A stretch of 61,223 bases of DNA, taken from contig JAJFFS010000001.1 in the NCBI GenBank assembly GCA_021776515.1, positions 1 to 61,223 on the forward strand, in the 5' to 3' direction. Below are positions 16,824 to 28,111 of the stretch, one piece after another (the first letter of the stretch is position 1; the number at the start of each line of letters is the position of its first letter). Origin of the DNA: Robiginitomaculum sp. (GTDB lineage: Bacteria > Pseudomonadota > Alphaproteobacteria > Caulobacterales > Maricaulaceae). Both the position numbers and the translations under genes were made by a program. Below the pieces are notes generated by a model, which worked only from the letters and a program-made list of their open reading frames with translations, made no database searches and was not told the origin of the DNA.

Positions 16824-18242
16824 TTAGCCAACGTCCGCGCCGCCGACAGTAACGTCGCCGATTTTTAAGGTTGGCTGGCCAACGCCCACAGGAACGCCTT
16901 GCCCGGCTTTACCGCAAACACCAATGCCGGGGTCCAGTTCCAGGTCATTGCCGATCATTTGCACCTGGGTCAGCACGCTGGGACCATCGCCGATCAGAGT
17001 TGCGCCCTTCACTGGTGCGCCAACTTTACCGTTTTTAACCAGATACGCTTCGGTGCATTGAAAGACGAACTTGCCAGAGGTGATGTCCACCTGTCCGCCG
17101 CCAAAATTGACCGCGTAAATGCCATCCGTGAGTGACGCCAGAATTTCTGCCGGGTCGTGTTCACCGGCGCGCATAAAAGTGTTGGTCATGCGCGGCAAAG
17201 GCGGGCAGGAAAAGCTTTCGCGCCGCCCATTGCCGGTGGTCTCCATGCCCATCAGGCGGGCATTTTGCCGATCCTGCATATAACCAACCAGTATACCGTC
17301 ATCGATCAAAGTGGTGGCGCTGGTGGGTGTGCCTTCATCATCGACGGTTAGCGAGCCACGGCGCTCAGAAATAGTGCCATCATCGACAACAGTGACCCCT
17401 TTGGCGGCCACACGTTCGCCAATACGGCCAGAAAACGCGCTTTCACCCTTGCGATTAAAATCGCCCTCCAGGCCGTGACCCACCGCTTCATGCAGCAAGA
17501 CACCGGGCCAGCCGGGGCCAAGCACCACATCCATTTCACCAGCGGGGCAATCCACAGCCTGCAAGTTCACCAGCGCCTGGCGCAAGGCCTCGTCGGCCAG
17601 GTTTTTCCAGCTTTTCGGGGTAATCCATTGGGCATAGGTTGTGCGGCCACCCGCCCCGGCATTTCCGCTTTCACGGCGCCCGTTTTCCTCAACCGTAACG
17701 GCAACGCCAATGCGCACCAAAGGGCGGCAGTCAAACACCGGGTCTGCACCGGGGCGCAAAATGGTAATGTTGCGCTGTTCGCCAGCAAGTGAGGCGCTGA
17801 CCTGAATAACCCGGGGGTCTTGCGCACGTACATAGGCGTCTATTTCAGCCAATAATTCTGTTTTGGCGGTAAAATCGGGCGCATCGGCGGGGTCCGCATC
17901 CCCATAAAGCACCGCATTGGTGCGCCGGGGGGCATCGGCAAATGTGCCATCATGCCCGCTATCGGCGGCGCGCACGGCATTGGCGGCGCGCGTTAATGCC
18001 GCCGGGCTTAGTTCCGTGGAATGGGCATAGCCGGTTTTTTCACCGCAGACGCGGCGCAGGCCAAAGCCGCGCACCGCATCATAGGAAGCGTTTTTGAGGC
18101 GCCCATCATCAAAGACAAAGCTTTCCGAGACACTGCGCTCGGCAAACATTTCGCCATCGTCCGCGCTTTTTAGCGCCTCTTCGGTTATGGAACCGGCTTG
18201 CGCAAGGTCCAGATCTGTGCCGTCAAATACTGAATGAGTCAT
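16824..18242 (-). CDS. tldD: Metalloprotease TldD
   Basis: A 472-residue TldD protein, the catalytic half of the TldD/TldE protease involved in peptide maturation and CcdA degradation in E. coli. The zinc motif HExxxH is seen in LLHEAVGHGLEGDF (about residue 252). Other family stretches are SFVFDDGRLKNASYD at the N-terminus and the C-terminal GNDLELDPGIGVCGKAGQGVPVGVGQP. The partner gene tldE/pmbA is not in the window. tldD next to coxB, in opposite orientation, is a common alphaproteobacterial layout. Confidence 0.95.
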   Translation of the reverse strand: MTHSVFDGTDLDLAQAGSITEEALKSADDGEMFAERSVSESFVFDDGRLKNASYDAVRGFGLRRVCGEKTGYAHSTELSPAALTRAANAVRAADSGHDGTFADAPRRTNAVLYGDADPADAPDFTAKTELLAEIDAYVRAQDPRVIQVSASLAGEQRNITILRPGADPVFDCRPLVRIGVAVTVEENGRRESGNAGAGGRTTYAQWITPKSWKNLADEALRQALVNLQAVDCPAGEMDVVLGPGWPGVLLHEAVGHGLEGDFNRKGESAFSGRIGERVAAKGVTVVDDGTISERRGSLTVDDEGTPTSATTLIDDGILVGYMQDRQNARLMGMETTGNGRRESFSCPPLPRMTNTFMRAGEHDPAEILASLTDGIYAVNFGGGQVDITSGKFVFQCTEAYLVKNGKVGAPVKGATLIGDGPSVLTQVQMIGNDLELDPGIGVCGKAGQGVPVGVGQPTLKIGDVTVGGADVG

Positions 18243-18273
18243 TCTCTCTAGTTAGAGAGTTTGCTCTTCCTCA

Positions 18274-18837
18274 TCAACGCGAAACAACCTGGTAACGCAG
18301 TAATTCATGTTTGGCCTGGTTCCACTGAGGGGCCATTTGAGTGGCTTTTTTCAAATCTTCATAAGCTTCGCGCGTCTGTCCAAGTTTTTCGTAGACGATA
18401 GCACGATTGTAATAGACACGTTCCGGGTGTTCCAGATCCAGAGTCAATGCGGTGTTAAGCTCATCCAGTGCATCATTGTACCTGCCCATACGGATATAAA
18501 CATTCCCGCGATTGGCAAATGCCTCGGCAAATTCAGGCTTGATAATCAATGCTTCCCTGTAATCAGCCAAGGCGCCCTCAAGATCATCACGATAGGCGCG
18601 CACGATACCACGGTTAACGAGCGTCGATGCACGGTCCTTGCGGCTTAGCGCTTCTTCATCAATGGCCCGGTTGCAGGCATTAATATCGCTAACGCCAATG
18701 TTGCTGCTTTTGGCATTGTGATAGCATTCTGCACCATAACTCTGCCCAATGGTCATAGTGCCGGCACTGGCAGCACCTGCAGCAATCATGAGCGGCAAGA
18801 CACTTAACCCGGCAAGTATTTTCGGAAAAAAAGTCAT
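18274..18837 (-). CDS. Exported TPR protein
   Basis: A 187-residue protein with a signal peptide (MTFFPKILAGLSVLPLM to about residue 25) and three tetratricopeptide repeats between about residues 75 and 180, seen in STLVNRGIVRAYRDDLEGAL, AFANRGNVYIRMGRYNDAL and VYYNRAIVYEKLGQTREAY. A Cys-containing segment (ECYHNA, NACNRAI) near the N-terminus could form a disulfide. It is probably periplasmic and acts as a protein-interaction module; the partner is unknown. It is divergent from coxB across about 265 bp that contain no other gene. Confidence 0.8.
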   Translation of the reverse strand: MTFFPKILAGLSVLPLMIAAGAASAGTMTIGQSYGAECYHNAKSSNIGVSDINACNRAIDEEALSRKDRASTLVNRGIVRAYRDDLEGALADYREALIIKPEFAEAFANRGNVYIRMGRYNDALDELNTALTLDLEHPERVYYNRAIVYEKLGQTREAYEDLKKATQMAPQWNQAKHELLRYQVVSR

Positions 18838-19102
18838 ATCATCACTCCCTGAATTAAGAAGGGCGGACCTAATGAGCTACCCTGAATGAGCGTCTGTAAA
18901 ACACAAAGTCAGTCGCAATAATGGTATTTCATAGCTTATTTTTGATAAAAAGCGAATGAATATACGTTAATGCTGCTGTAATGCTGAAATTGGTCTTGCA
19001 AAGTCGGGTACGACTCTGCGACAAGGGACACCATGTCGAACACGCCTTGGGGGGCGCTGGCGGTTTGCCGACAGCTTCCGGGCGAAAGTATATGAGGGTA
19101 GG

Positions 19103-19957
19103 ATGCGTTTCGGATCAAAACTTGCTGTTGGTCTCGTATTGGCGTTGATAGCGCTGCCAGCTTTTGCGGACTTGCCGCAACATGTTCCACAGGACAAAGC
19201 CTTTGGCTTTCAGCCTCCCGCCACCGAAGTGGCCAGGCAAATTCAGGCTTTTCATAATAATTGGCTATTGCCAATCATCTCAGTCATTTTAGCATTTGTG
19301 ACGGGATTGTTGTTGTATATTTTTGTACGGTTCAACCGCAAGGCTAATCCAGAACCGGCACAGTTCAGTCATAACACTTTAATCGAGGTTGTGTGGACGC
19401 TGATCCCGGTTCTCATTCTTGTGGTGATTGCGGTACCGTCTTTTCGTCTGCTCTACCTGGAGGATGAAATTCCCGAAGCTGACCTCACGGTAAAGGCCAT
19501 CGGCGCACAATGGTATTGGGATTATGAATATACTGATCCGGCGGGCGATCCTGATAAAACGATAACGTATTCATCTATTCTTCTTGAAAAAGAAGACGCT
19601 ATTGCTGCTGGCAAACCCTGGTTGCTGGGCGTGGACAGCCCCATGGTTGTCCCTGCGGGCAAAATCGTACGGGTTATCGTTACCGCGGCTGATGTTCTTC
19701 ATGCTTTTGCTGTACCGGCCTTTGGTGTCAAAATTGATGCGGTACCCGGGCGACTGAATGAGATCTGGTTCAAGGTTGACGAGCCCGGTATTTATTATGG
19801 CCAGTGTTCAGAGCTGTGTGGCTCTCGTCATGCCTATATGCCGATTGAAGTACATGTACTTCCACAAGCCGACTATGATGCCTGGTTTGCAAAAACGCAG
19901 GCAGAATATGCCACCTACCACGCGCTTGATGGCGTTAAACTGGCATCTGCCAAATAG
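19103..19957 (+). CDS. coxB: Cytochrome c oxidase subunit II
   Basis: CuA-carrying subunit II of aa3-type cytochrome oxidase, 284 residues. It has a cleavable signal peptide (to about residue 22, AFAD), two membrane helices (about 48-70 and 91-110) and a periplasmic cupredoxin domain. The CuA ligands are in QCSELCGSRHAYMPIEV (about 232-248) together with an upstream His in DVLHAFAVP, and the aromatic patch is QWYWDYEYTDP. It receives electrons from cytochrome c. There is no fused cytochrome c domain. First gene of the operon, 15 bp before coxA; 265 bp of upstream DNA hold its promoter. Confidence 0.96.
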   Translation: MRFGSKLAVGLVLALIALPAFADLPQHVPQDKAFGFQPPATEVARQIQAFHNNWLLPIISVILAFVTGLLLYIFVRFNRKANPEPAQFSHNTLIEVVWTLIPVLILVVIAVPSFRLLYLEDEIPEADLTVKAIGAQWYWDYEYTDPAGDPDKTITYSSILLEKEDAIAAGKPWLLGVDSPMVVPAGKIVRVIVTAADVLHAFAVPAFGVKIDAVPGRLNEIWFKVDEPGIYYGQCSELCGSRHAYMPIEVHVLPQADYDAWFAKTQAEYATYHALDGVKLASAK

Positions 19958-21571
<1,614 letters not shown>

Positions 21572-21637
21572 GCGCACTGCGCGCCAATGGTCCCGGTATG
21601 CCTTGCGCCACCGGGACCGCATTTTAGAGTATGGACC

Positions 21638-22627
21638 TTGAGTGACCTAAGTTTGACATCACCAATTGGCCATGGTTTGGCCGAACCCCGAGACTTCATT
21701 CAGCTGATGAAGCCACGGGTTATGTCTCTTGTTGTCTTTACAGCATTTGTAGGGCTTGTTGCCGCGCCAAATGCGATGCACCCCATCCTTGCCATCGTCT
21801 CGGTTTTTGCCATTGCGTTAGGTGCCGGCGCTGCGGGTGTTCTGAACATGTGGTTCGACGCCGACATTGATGCGCAGATGCGCCGTACACGCCTGCGCCC
21901 TATTCCGGCAGGCCGGATAGAGGGTCGTGCTGCGCTTGGCTTTGGCCTTGTTATGGCAGTAATTGCGGTGGTGACACTGGGCGCTGCGGCTAATTATTTT
22001 GCGGCTGGATTTCTGGCCTTCACCATTTTCTTCTACGCCGTTATTTATACCATGGTGCTCAAACGCCGCACACCGCACAATATTGTTATTGGTGGTGCGG
22101 CCGGGGCATTTCCGCCAATGATTGGCTGGGTCGCGGCAACGGGTACGGTTGATATAAACGCGGCAATTTTATTCGGGATTATTTTTCTGTGGACACCACC
22201 ACATTTTTGGGCGCTGGCGCTTTATAAAGCGGGCGATTATGAGAAAGCGGGTGTGCCCATGTTGCCCGTGGTCGAGGGCGCGAAAACTACGCGTCATCAG
22301 ATCATGATCTATGCACTGGCTTTGGGCGCCATAGCGCTGGCCCCGGTTTTTACTGGCCTTGGTGGTGTGCTTTACGGTCTTGTGGCGGGACTGCTTAGTC
22401 TGGCATTCTTCACGCTTTCATTGCGCGTTTTACGCAGTCAGGCTGGCGAAGGCGGCGCAAAGGCCGCCGACGGTGGTGCAGATCTTTATGAAGTGCGCAA
22501 AGGTGACAAGGCGGCCCGGGATTTGTTTGGGTTTTCCATCCTGTACCTTTTTGCACTGTTTGCAGCGCTTTTGGCTGAACATGGTTTGGGTTTATATACG
22601 GCTGTATCCATAGGGGGCGGTGCATGA
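21638..22627 (+). CDS. ctaB: Protoheme IX farnesyltransferase (heme O synthase)
   Basis: UbiA-family prenyltransferase that adds a farnesyl group to heme b to make heme o, the precursor of heme a. It has about nine membrane helices; the Asp-rich prenyl-diphosphate motif lies in [18 protein letters not shown] and the second in [25 protein letters not shown] propose the TTG at 21638, giving an N-terminus [19 protein letters not shown] as in other alphaproteobacterial CtaB proteins (329 residues). An ATG at 21587 would add 17 unusual residues. The stop overlaps the coxF start (ATGA). Confidence 0.93.
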   Translation: MSDLSLTSPIGHGLAEPRDFIQLMKPRVMSLVVFTAFVGLVAAPNAMHPILAIVSVFAIALGAGAAGVLNMWFDADIDAQMRRTRLRPIPAGRIEGRAALGFGLVMAVIAVVTLGAAANYFAAGFLAFTIFFYAVIYTMVLKRRTPHNIVIGGAAGAFPPMIGWVAATGTVDINAAILFGIIFLWTPPHFWALALYKAGDYEKAGVPMLPVVEGAKTTRHQIMIYALALGAIALAPVFTGLGGVLYGLVAGLLSLAFFTLSLRVLRSQAGEGGAKAADGGADLYEVRKGDKAARDLFGFSILYLFALFAALLAEHGLGLYTAVSIGGGA

Positions 22628-22788
22628 GTGTAGACAAGTTGGAATATATTATCCCGACAGAAGAGCAAAAAGCAGCGCAGCGAAAGCGTAACATTGCTAT
22701 TGGACTGGGACTTGCCGGGTTTTGTGCACTGGCCTTTCTGGTGACGCTTATCCGCATACACGAGAATATGAATGCCGCAGTCTCCTGA
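22624..22788 (+). CDS. coxF: CoxF-like small oxidase assembly protein
   Basis: A 54-residue protein between ctaB and ctaG, with a charged N-terminus ([11 protein letters not shown]) and one membrane helix ([19 protein letters not shown]), ending in a short tail. Its position and size match coxF of alphaproteobacterial cox operons, a poorly known gene. The ATG overlaps the ctaB stop by 4 bp, and the last 17 bp overlap ctaG, so all three are translationally linked. Function beyond oxidase assembly is not established. Confidence 0.85.
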   Translation: MSVDKLEYIIPTEEQKAAQRKRNIAIGLGLAGFCALAFLVTLIRIHENMNAAVS

Positions 22789-23368
22789 TAAATCTCACCG
22801 CAACAAACGTTTTTTAATAGGCTTTTCTGCCTTTGCCTTGTTGATGGTCGGTGCCGGGTATGCGTCGGTGCCACTTTATAATATTTTTTGTAAAGTCACC
22901 GGGTATGGCGGCACAACACAAACCGCCACTGTTGGTGCAGATGAAGTGTTGGACCGTATGGTAACGGTTCGTTTTGATGCCTCTACGGCGCGTGGGTTAG
23001 CCTGGAAATTTCGCCCGCTGCAACTGGAACAAAAACTGCGTGTCGGTGAAAATGGTCTGGCACAGTTTCGGGCTGTCAATCTTTCAGATAAGCCCATCAC
23101 CGGTGTAGCCAGTTATAACATTACGCCGCAAAAGGCGGGTGCCTATTTCGTCAAGATGGAATGTTTTTGTTTTACTGAACAAACTTTGCAGCCGGGCGAA
23201 AGTGTAGACATGCCCGTAATTTATTACGTTGCGCCAGAAATTGCCGAAGAGGCGCGTCTGGACGATATAAAAACCATCACACTTTCTTATACTTTTTTTG
23301 AAAAAGAGAGTAAGAAGCTACAAAAAAGCGCAAGAGTTAGTGACGGGTCTGAAAAAACCTTGCATTAG
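22772..23368 (+). CDS. ctaG: Cytochrome c oxidase assembly protein CtaG/Cox11
   Basis: Copper chaperone that inserts CuB into subunit I, 198 residues. A single N-terminal membrane helix (about 11-30) anchors a periplasmic immunoglobulin-like domain; the copper ligands are the cysteines of MECFCFTEQ (about residue 129), and an additional Cys follows the helix (YNIFCKVTGYGG). Family segments VRFDASTARGLAWKFRPLQ and YYVAPEI are present. Overlaps coxF and precedes coxC by 101 bp. The length is normal. Confidence 0.95.
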   Translation: MPQSPDKSHRNKRFLIGFSAFALLMVGAGYASVPLYNIFCKVTGYGGTTQTATVGADEVLDRMVTVRFDASTARGLAWKFRPLQLEQKLRVGENGLAQFRAVNLSDKPITGVASYNITPQKAGAYFVKMECFCFTEQTLQPGESVDMPVIYYVAPEIAEEARLDDIKTITLSYTFFEKESKKLQKSARVSDGSEKTLH

Positions 23369-23469
23369 CAGGCTGTGCTAAGTTGCCGCAGCCGTGCGGG
23401 GCCGCTATATTCTGGCCATTACGTTATTTTGAGGATTGATTCCTTGAAGCAACCATAGGGGGGGAAACC

Positions 23470-24297
23470 TTGTCGAGCCACGCAGTTGAACACGATTATC
23501 ATTTGGTCAACCCGTCACCCTGGCCTTTGGTCGGCTCGGTGTCGGCGCTTTTGCTTACTTTGGGCACTGTCATCTGGATGAAGGGGCTTTTTGGTATTCC
23601 TGCCGGTTCACCCTGGGTGGCAGCTGCGGGCTTTCTGGGTGTGATTTTCACCATGGTTGTGTGGTGGGCAGATGTATTGCGCGAAGGCAAAGCGGGTGAT
23701 CATACACCTGTGGTGCAACTGGCCATGCGTTATGGCATGATCCTCTTTATTGCCTCCGAAGTGATGTTTTTTGTCGGTTGGTTCTGGATGTTCTTTGAAG
23801 GTGCCTTGTTTCACGAAGCGCGTGTTGCCGGTGCGGCAGTACAAGGCTTTGAGATTTGGCCACCTGCAGGTATTGAGACCTTTGATCCATGGCACTTGCC
23901 GCTTGTGAACACCATGATCCTCTTGCTATCGGGTACTACTGTGACCTGGGCACACCATGCCTTGCAGCATGATGATCGAAGAGGGGCTAAAATTGGCCTG
24001 TTGCTAACTGTGCTTCTGGGCGCAAGTTTTACCATGTTCCAGGTGATAGAATACTCTGATGCCGGGTTTTCGTTTGCGGGCAACCTTTATGGTGCCACCT
24101 TCTTTATGGCTACAGGTTTTCATGGCGCACATGTGCTTATTGGTACCATTTTTCTGGCCGTCTGCCTGTTTCGCCTGTCGGCGGGCGGATTCACACCGAA
24201 GAAGCATTTTGGTCTCGAAGCAGCGGCCTGGTACTGGCACTTCGTTGATGTGGTCTGGTTGTTCCTCTTCACCTTCATTTATGTGATCTTTGGATGA
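23470..24297 (+). CDS. coxC: Cytochrome c oxidase subunit III
   Basis: Subunit III, 275 residues with seven membrane helices. Markers are HDYHLVNPSPWPL at the start, GMILFIASEVMFFVGWFW with the conserved Glu, and the C-terminal AAWYWHFVDVVWLFLFTFIYV. It stabilises the oxidase core and binds lipids near the oxygen channel. The start is TTG at 23470, supported by a strong AGGGGGGGAAA ribosome binding site and by the absence of a better ATG. The stop overlaps the ATG of the DUF983 gene. Confidence 0.96.
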   Translation: MSSHAVEHDYHLVNPSPWPLVGSVSALLLTLGTVIWMKGLFGIPAGSPWVAAAGFLGVIFTMVVWWADVLREGKAGDHTPVVQLAMRYGMILFIASEVMFFVGWFWMFFEGALFHEARVAGAAVQGFEIWPPAGIETFDPWHLPLVNTMILLLSGTTVTWAHHALQHDDRRGAKIGLLLTVLLGASFTMFQVIEYSDAGFSFAGNLYGATFFMATGFHGAHVLIGTIFLAVCLFRLSAGGFTPKKHFGLEAAAWYWHFVDVVWLFLFTFIYVIFG

Positions 24298-24680
24298 ACA
24301 ATCCGGGCATTTCGCCCATTATCGCAGGCCTGAAAGGCGTTTGTCCTCAATGCGGCAAAGGTGTGCTGTTTAACGGCTATCTGAAACTTGCCGACGAGTG
24401 CGAATGCTGCGGACTGGATTATCGTAATGAAGATGTTGGCGATGGCCCTGCCAGTTTGATGATCCTGCTGGTTGGCACTTTGGTAGTATTTCCGGCACTT
24501 CTGGTCGAGGTCGCATTCAAACCGCCCATCTGGGTTCATGCGCTTTTGTGGTTGCCACTCACCACCGTGCTGACGCTTGGTTTTCTTCGCCCGTTCAAGG
24601 CCTTCTGGTTTGCCCTTATGTTTCGCAATAATGTGGTGCAGGGGCGTAAAGAGCTTGAAAACCCTGGCCAGGATCAATGA
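24294..24680 (+). CDS. DUF983 family membrane protein of the cox operon
   Basis: A 128-residue protein with a zinc-ribbon-like N-terminus (CPQCGKGVLF and CECCGLDY) followed by two membrane helices (about 55-76 and 80-100). The family accompanies coxC and SURF1 in alphaproteobacteria and is thought to take part in oxidase biogenesis, though its function is not proven. It overlaps coxC and the SURF1 gene by 4 bp on each side, so translation is coupled along the operon. Confidence 0.9.
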   Translation: MNNPGISPIIAGLKGVCPQCGKGVLFNGYLKLADECECCGLDYRNEDVGDGPASLMILLVGTLVVFPALLVEVAFKPPIWVHALLWLPLTTVLTLGFLRPFKAFWFALMFRNNVVQGRKELENPGQDQ

Positions 24681-25402
24681 TCCGTTTTTCACCTGCCCCC
24701 GGTCTTAGCGTGGTGCTTGTGCCTGTGTTGGCGATTTTGCTCACCCTTGGTGTGTGGCAGGTCAAACGTCTGCACTGGAAAACAGAGCTGTTGACGCAGA
24801 TAGAGCACAGCAAATCATTGCCCCCAACGCCATTGATGGCGCTGTTGCATGAAGAAGCGCAGGGGCGCGAGATTGCCTGGCGCAAGGCAGAGGTGCGTGG
24901 ACGCATCGCCGATAAGCCGGTTCGTTTTCTGCACGCTATCAGAAATAGCCAGCCGGCCATGCACGCACTTGCGCCGTTTATTACTGATGAGGGCGTTATC
25001 ATCGTTGTTGATTTTGGCTACATCAATGCAGCCATTAAACCGGATTATCGTCTGCCCCGAACCGGCCAGTCAGTCACATTGCACGGCATCGTTAAACCGG
25101 TGCGCAAGCCAGGGCGTTTTGCCCTTGAAAATCAGCTGGATGGGCTTTGGTTTTGGCCAGATACTACCACTATGTTGTCCCCGTTTTTTGCCAGTCAGAC
25201 AATGGAAGCCTATGTCCTTGGCCTTGAGGGGGGGCGGTTGCATTCGGACTGGCCGGAACCAGCACCTGCCCATGTACGCATTGCCAACAATCATCTGGAT
25301 TATGCGCTGACCTGGTTTGGTCTGGCACTTGCGGCTTTTGGTGTTTACCTTGGCTGGCATGTGCGTAACGAACGACTGCGTTTTTCTGGGCCGGGTAATT
25401 GA
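24677..25402 (+). CDS. SURF1 family protein
   Basis: A 241-residue SURF1/Shy1 homologue, which helps heme a insertion into subunit I. Two membrane helices flank a periplasmic domain: the first at about 10-26 (LSVVLVPVLAILLTLGVWQ), the second near the C-terminus (about 213-230, ALTWFGLALAAFGVYLGWH). Family stretches are GVWQVKRLHWK, LPRTGQSVTLHGIV and NNHLDYALTWFGLA. Last gene of the oxidase operon here; the ispH/thrC genes that often follow in alphaproteobacteria are absent. Confidence 0.93.
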   Translation: MIRFSPAPGLSVVLVPVLAILLTLGVWQVKRLHWKTELLTQIEHSKSLPPTPLMALLHEEAQGREIAWRKAEVRGRIADKPVRFLHAIRNSQPAMHALAPFITDEGVIIVVDFGYINAAIKPDYRLPRTGQSVTLHGIVKPVRKPGRFALENQLDGLWFWPDTTTMLSPFFASQTMEAYVLGLEGGRLHSDWPEPAPAHVRIANNHLDYALTWFGLALAAFGVYLGWHVRNERLRFSGPGN

Positions 25403-25455
25403 GTCCAGCCCCTAATAGGCTTTCAATGGCCCATAGCAATTTTCCGGACTAATTA

Positions 25456-26052
25456 ATGGCTCTTTTTCGTTCTGACCTTTCTGATCTTCCCGGCGGTGAA
25501 GTTTCCGGTGCCGGGGTCATATTGCGTCATCCCCAATTGGAAGATTATGACGATTGGGCGCGCCTTCGCGCACAAAGCCGGGATTTTCTCATGCCGTGGG
25601 AACCGAGTTGGGCCCGTGATGAACTAACCCGTTCAGCATTCAAGCGACGCTTGCGGCGCTATGGCGAAGACCGTTATCTGGGTCGAGGTTATGCCTTTTT
25701 GGTATTCAGAGAGCATGATGAACGCCTGGTCGGGGGCTGCAACCTTTCCAATGTACGCCGCGGCGTGGCGCAAATGGCCAGCCTTGGCTATTGGGTTGGC
25801 CACTCTTATCGTCGCCAGGGATTTATCAGCGCCGCTGTCAAAGCAGCTTGTGAATTTGCCTTTTCCGAATTGCGATTACACAGAATTGAGGCCGCCTGTA
25901 TTCCTGATAACATGCCATCCAGAGGCCTGCTGGAAAATGCCGGGTTTACCGAGGAAGGGGTGGCGCGTGGTTATCTGAAAATCAATGGTGAATGGCGTGA
26001 CCATGTCACCTATGCACGCATTGCGCCAGACACCCCTCAAAAACCAGAGTGA
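25456..26052 (+). CDS. GNAT N-acetyltransferase, RimJ-like
   Basis: A 198-residue GNAT-fold acetyltransferase of the RimJ/RimL type (ribosomal-protein or small-molecule N-acetylation). Visible features are the N-terminal VILRHPQLEDYDDWARLRAQS, the acetyl-CoA loop region YWVGHSYRRQGFISAAVKAA and the closing HRIEAACIPDNMPSRGLLENAGF. The acceptor is not predictable. The gene lies 53 bp after SURF1 and may share its transcript. It is convergent with the decarboxylase gene. Confidence 0.85.
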   Translation: MALFRSDLSDLPGGEVSGAGVILRHPQLEDYDDWARLRAQSRDFLMPWEPSWARDELTRSAFKRRLRRYGEDRYLGRGYAFLVFREHDERLVGGCNLSNVRRGVAQMASLGYWVGHSYRRQGFISAAVKAACEFAFSELRLHRIEAACIPDNMPSRGLLENAGFTEEGVARGYLKINGEWRDHVTYARIAPDTPQKPE

Positions 26053-26056
26053 GGGG

Positions 26057-27415
26057 CTAGCGTAAGCCTTCATAGTGCGTGGTAATTTCATCGATTGCCG
26101 TTTCTATATCAGCGTCTTCGGTTCGCCATGATGAAACACTTAAGCGAAAACCGGCCCGGTCATTCCACCGCGTACCGCCAAACCAGATCTTGCCACTGTC
26201 CTGCACTCTTTTTACCAGTTCCAGCGTTAGGGCATCATCATCAAGGCGGGCCAAAACCTGATTGAGCACAACACGGTTGAGAACTTCAATCCCGGCCCCT
26301 CGCAACCCTTCAGCTAACCGTAGCGCCTGATTGTGGTGGCGGGTGATCATCTCATCCAGCCCTTCTTTACCCAAAGTACGAAGGGCGGCCCAAATGGAAA
26401 TGCCACGTGGCTTTCTGGAAAATTCAAGTGTCAGGTTTTTCTGCGCATCTGGCTCGGCATTGGAATAAACAGCATCAGCATTCATGGTTGCCGCCATTGC
26501 CGCCGCATTGCGACAAATAGCCATAGCACTATCATAGGGTGTATTTAGCCATTTATGGCCATCTGTTGTCCAGCTGTCGGCACCTTCCACACCCTCGGTT
26601 AAGTGGCGCAAGGTTTTGCTGGCCCGCGCCCATAAACCAAAAGCACCATCAACATGAACCCAGGCACCCGCTTTGTGTGCAGTATCAATTAAGGGAATAA
26701 ATGGGTCAAACTCGCCGGTGTTTACCTCGCCCGCCTGAAGGCACAAAATGGTGCACTCATCCAGTTTGGGAAGGCGCACCGGGTCTATGCGACCATGTTT
26801 GTCAACAGGTGCATACTGAATTTTACTCACGCCAAACCCTAATATGCGCAAGGCTTTGATCACGGTGATATGGGTGAGTTGGGATACCACAACCTTGATT
26901 TCGGGCGCGCCTATTAAACCATCGCGGTCAAAGTCCCAACCTTGACGCAACAATAACTCGCGCCGGGCAATGGCCAAACAGGAAAGGCCGCAGGCGGTGG
27001 CGCTGGTGCCAAACCCGATGGCGGCATCACGAGGCAAGTCCAAAGCCTCCAGCACAAAGCCTGTGGCCGCTTTTTCAATGGCGGCAGCGGCGGGTGAATT
27101 AACATGTGATGATGCACATTGATCCCAGCTTTGGGCTAATCGGTCTGCCGCAGCAGCAATGGGCAAATTGGCCCCGATCACAAAACCAAAATAGCGAGAT
27201 CCATTGGAAACCACTGTTGCTGGCGAGCCATATTCGTCCAGCATATCCAGAGTTGCCAGTGCATCTTGCGGTTTTTCTGGCAGGGTCTCTTTAAAAATAT
27301 CGAGAGCAGCTATGGTTTCAGTATCGGGAAAAACGCGGCGTTCTGTTGTCGCAGCAAGATAATTTTTAGCACGGCGATCCGCTTCGCTGATCAGCGCTTG
27401 TTCATTATTACTCAT
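26057..27415 (-). CDS. PLP-dependent group II decarboxylase-like enzyme
   Basis: A 452-residue fold-type I PLP enzyme of the aromatic/glutamate decarboxylase group. The Schiff-base lysine is in TTDGHKWLNTPYD; the cofactor-stacking and phosphate regions are seen in GFGTSATACGLSCLAIAR and HVDGAFGLWARAS. The C-terminal SVSSWRTEDADIETAIDEI is characteristic. I chose the ATG at 27413-27415; an in-frame start nine codons upstream would overlap the yqgE gene. The substrate is uncertain (aspartate, glutamate or aromatic amino acids). Transcribed after yqgE with a 13-bp gap. Confidence 0.85.
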   Translation of the reverse strand: MSNNEQALISEADRRAKNYLAATTERRVFPDTETIAALDIFKETLPEKPQDALATLDMLDEYGSPATVVSNGSRYFGFVIGANLPIAAAADRLAQSWDQCASSHVNSPAAAAIEKAATGFVLEALDLPRDAAIGFGTSATACGLSCLAIARRELLLRQGWDFDRDGLIGAPEIKVVVSQLTHITVIKALRILGFGVSKIQYAPVDKHGRIDPVRLPKLDECTILCLQAGEVNTGEFDPFIPLIDTAHKAGAWVHVDGAFGLWARASKTLRHLTEGVEGADSWTTDGHKWLNTPYDSAMAICRNAAAMAATMNADAVYSNAEPDAQKNLTLEFSRKPRGISIWAALRTLGKEGLDEMITRHHNQALRLAEGLRGAGIEVLNRVVLNQVLARLDDDALTLELVKRVQDSGKIWFGGTRWNDRAGFRLSVSSWRTEDADIETAIDEITTHYEGLR

Positions 27416-27428
27416 ATCAAGACCTAGC

Positions 27429-28004
27429 CTAAGCTTGACCAATAGCTTCTACATAACGCGCAGGATCAACGCCAATGCTGGCCATGGCGCGATCCCATTT
27501 GGTGCTGTGGACATCATCAAAAATAAGGTCTTCATCGGCATCACACACCAGCCAGGCGTTTTGTGCCAATTCATCCTCGATCTGTCCTTCGCCCCAATTG
27601 GCAAATCCCAGCGCCAGCGCCGACTGGCGCGGTGGGTGTGAGGAATTTATCGCCAGTAAAATTTCTTTGGAGGCTGTAAGTCCCACTTGCTCGGAAATAG
27701 GCATGGTTGAATCTTCGGTGCGGAAATCCATGCTGTGCAAGACAAAACCGCGCTCACGCTCCACCGGGCCACCATAAAGCACGGCTCTGTCCGGTGTTTG
27801 AATATCACTTTCGATATCCAGTTGTTCCAGAAGGTCAGGAAGACGCAACCCGTCCAGCGGGGAATTAACTACCAGGCCCATGGTCTGGGTGTCTGAATGG
27901 CCGCACACATAGATCAGCGATCGGGCAAACCGTGGATCACTCATCCCAGGTGCCGCGATCAGCATACGACCGCTTAAATACCCTGAATGTGAATTACTTT
28001 CCAT
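27429..28004 (-). CDS. YqgE/AlgH family protein
   Basis: A 191-residue UPF0301 protein. The diagnostic start GRMLIAAPGMSDPRFARSLIY and the segments MGLVVNSPLDG, VLYGGPVERERGFVLHS and LGFANWGEGQIEDEL are all present. The fold is known but the role is not firmly established. It is divergent from the peroxiredoxin gene across about 107 bp, an arrangement seen in other alphaproteobacteria. Followed on the same strand by the decarboxylase gene. Confidence 0.92.
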   Translation of the reverse strand: MESNSHSGYLSGRMLIAAPGMSDPRFARSLIYVCGHSDTQTMGLVVNSPLDGLRLPDLLEQLDIESDIQTPDRAVLYGGPVERERGFVLHSMDFRTEDSTMPISEQVGLTASKEILLAINSSHPPRQSALALGFANWGEGQIEDELAQNAWLVCDADEDLIFDDVHSTKWDRAMASIGVDPARYVEAIGQA

Positions 28005-28111
28005 ATTATCTATTTTGGTCTTTTGGCGCAGAAGCGCAAGGGGGCTGTGTTTTCTGTCGCACTTTTATCTTCGCCACGCTAAACTGTTATGCACAGCATA
28101 AGGAGAATCGC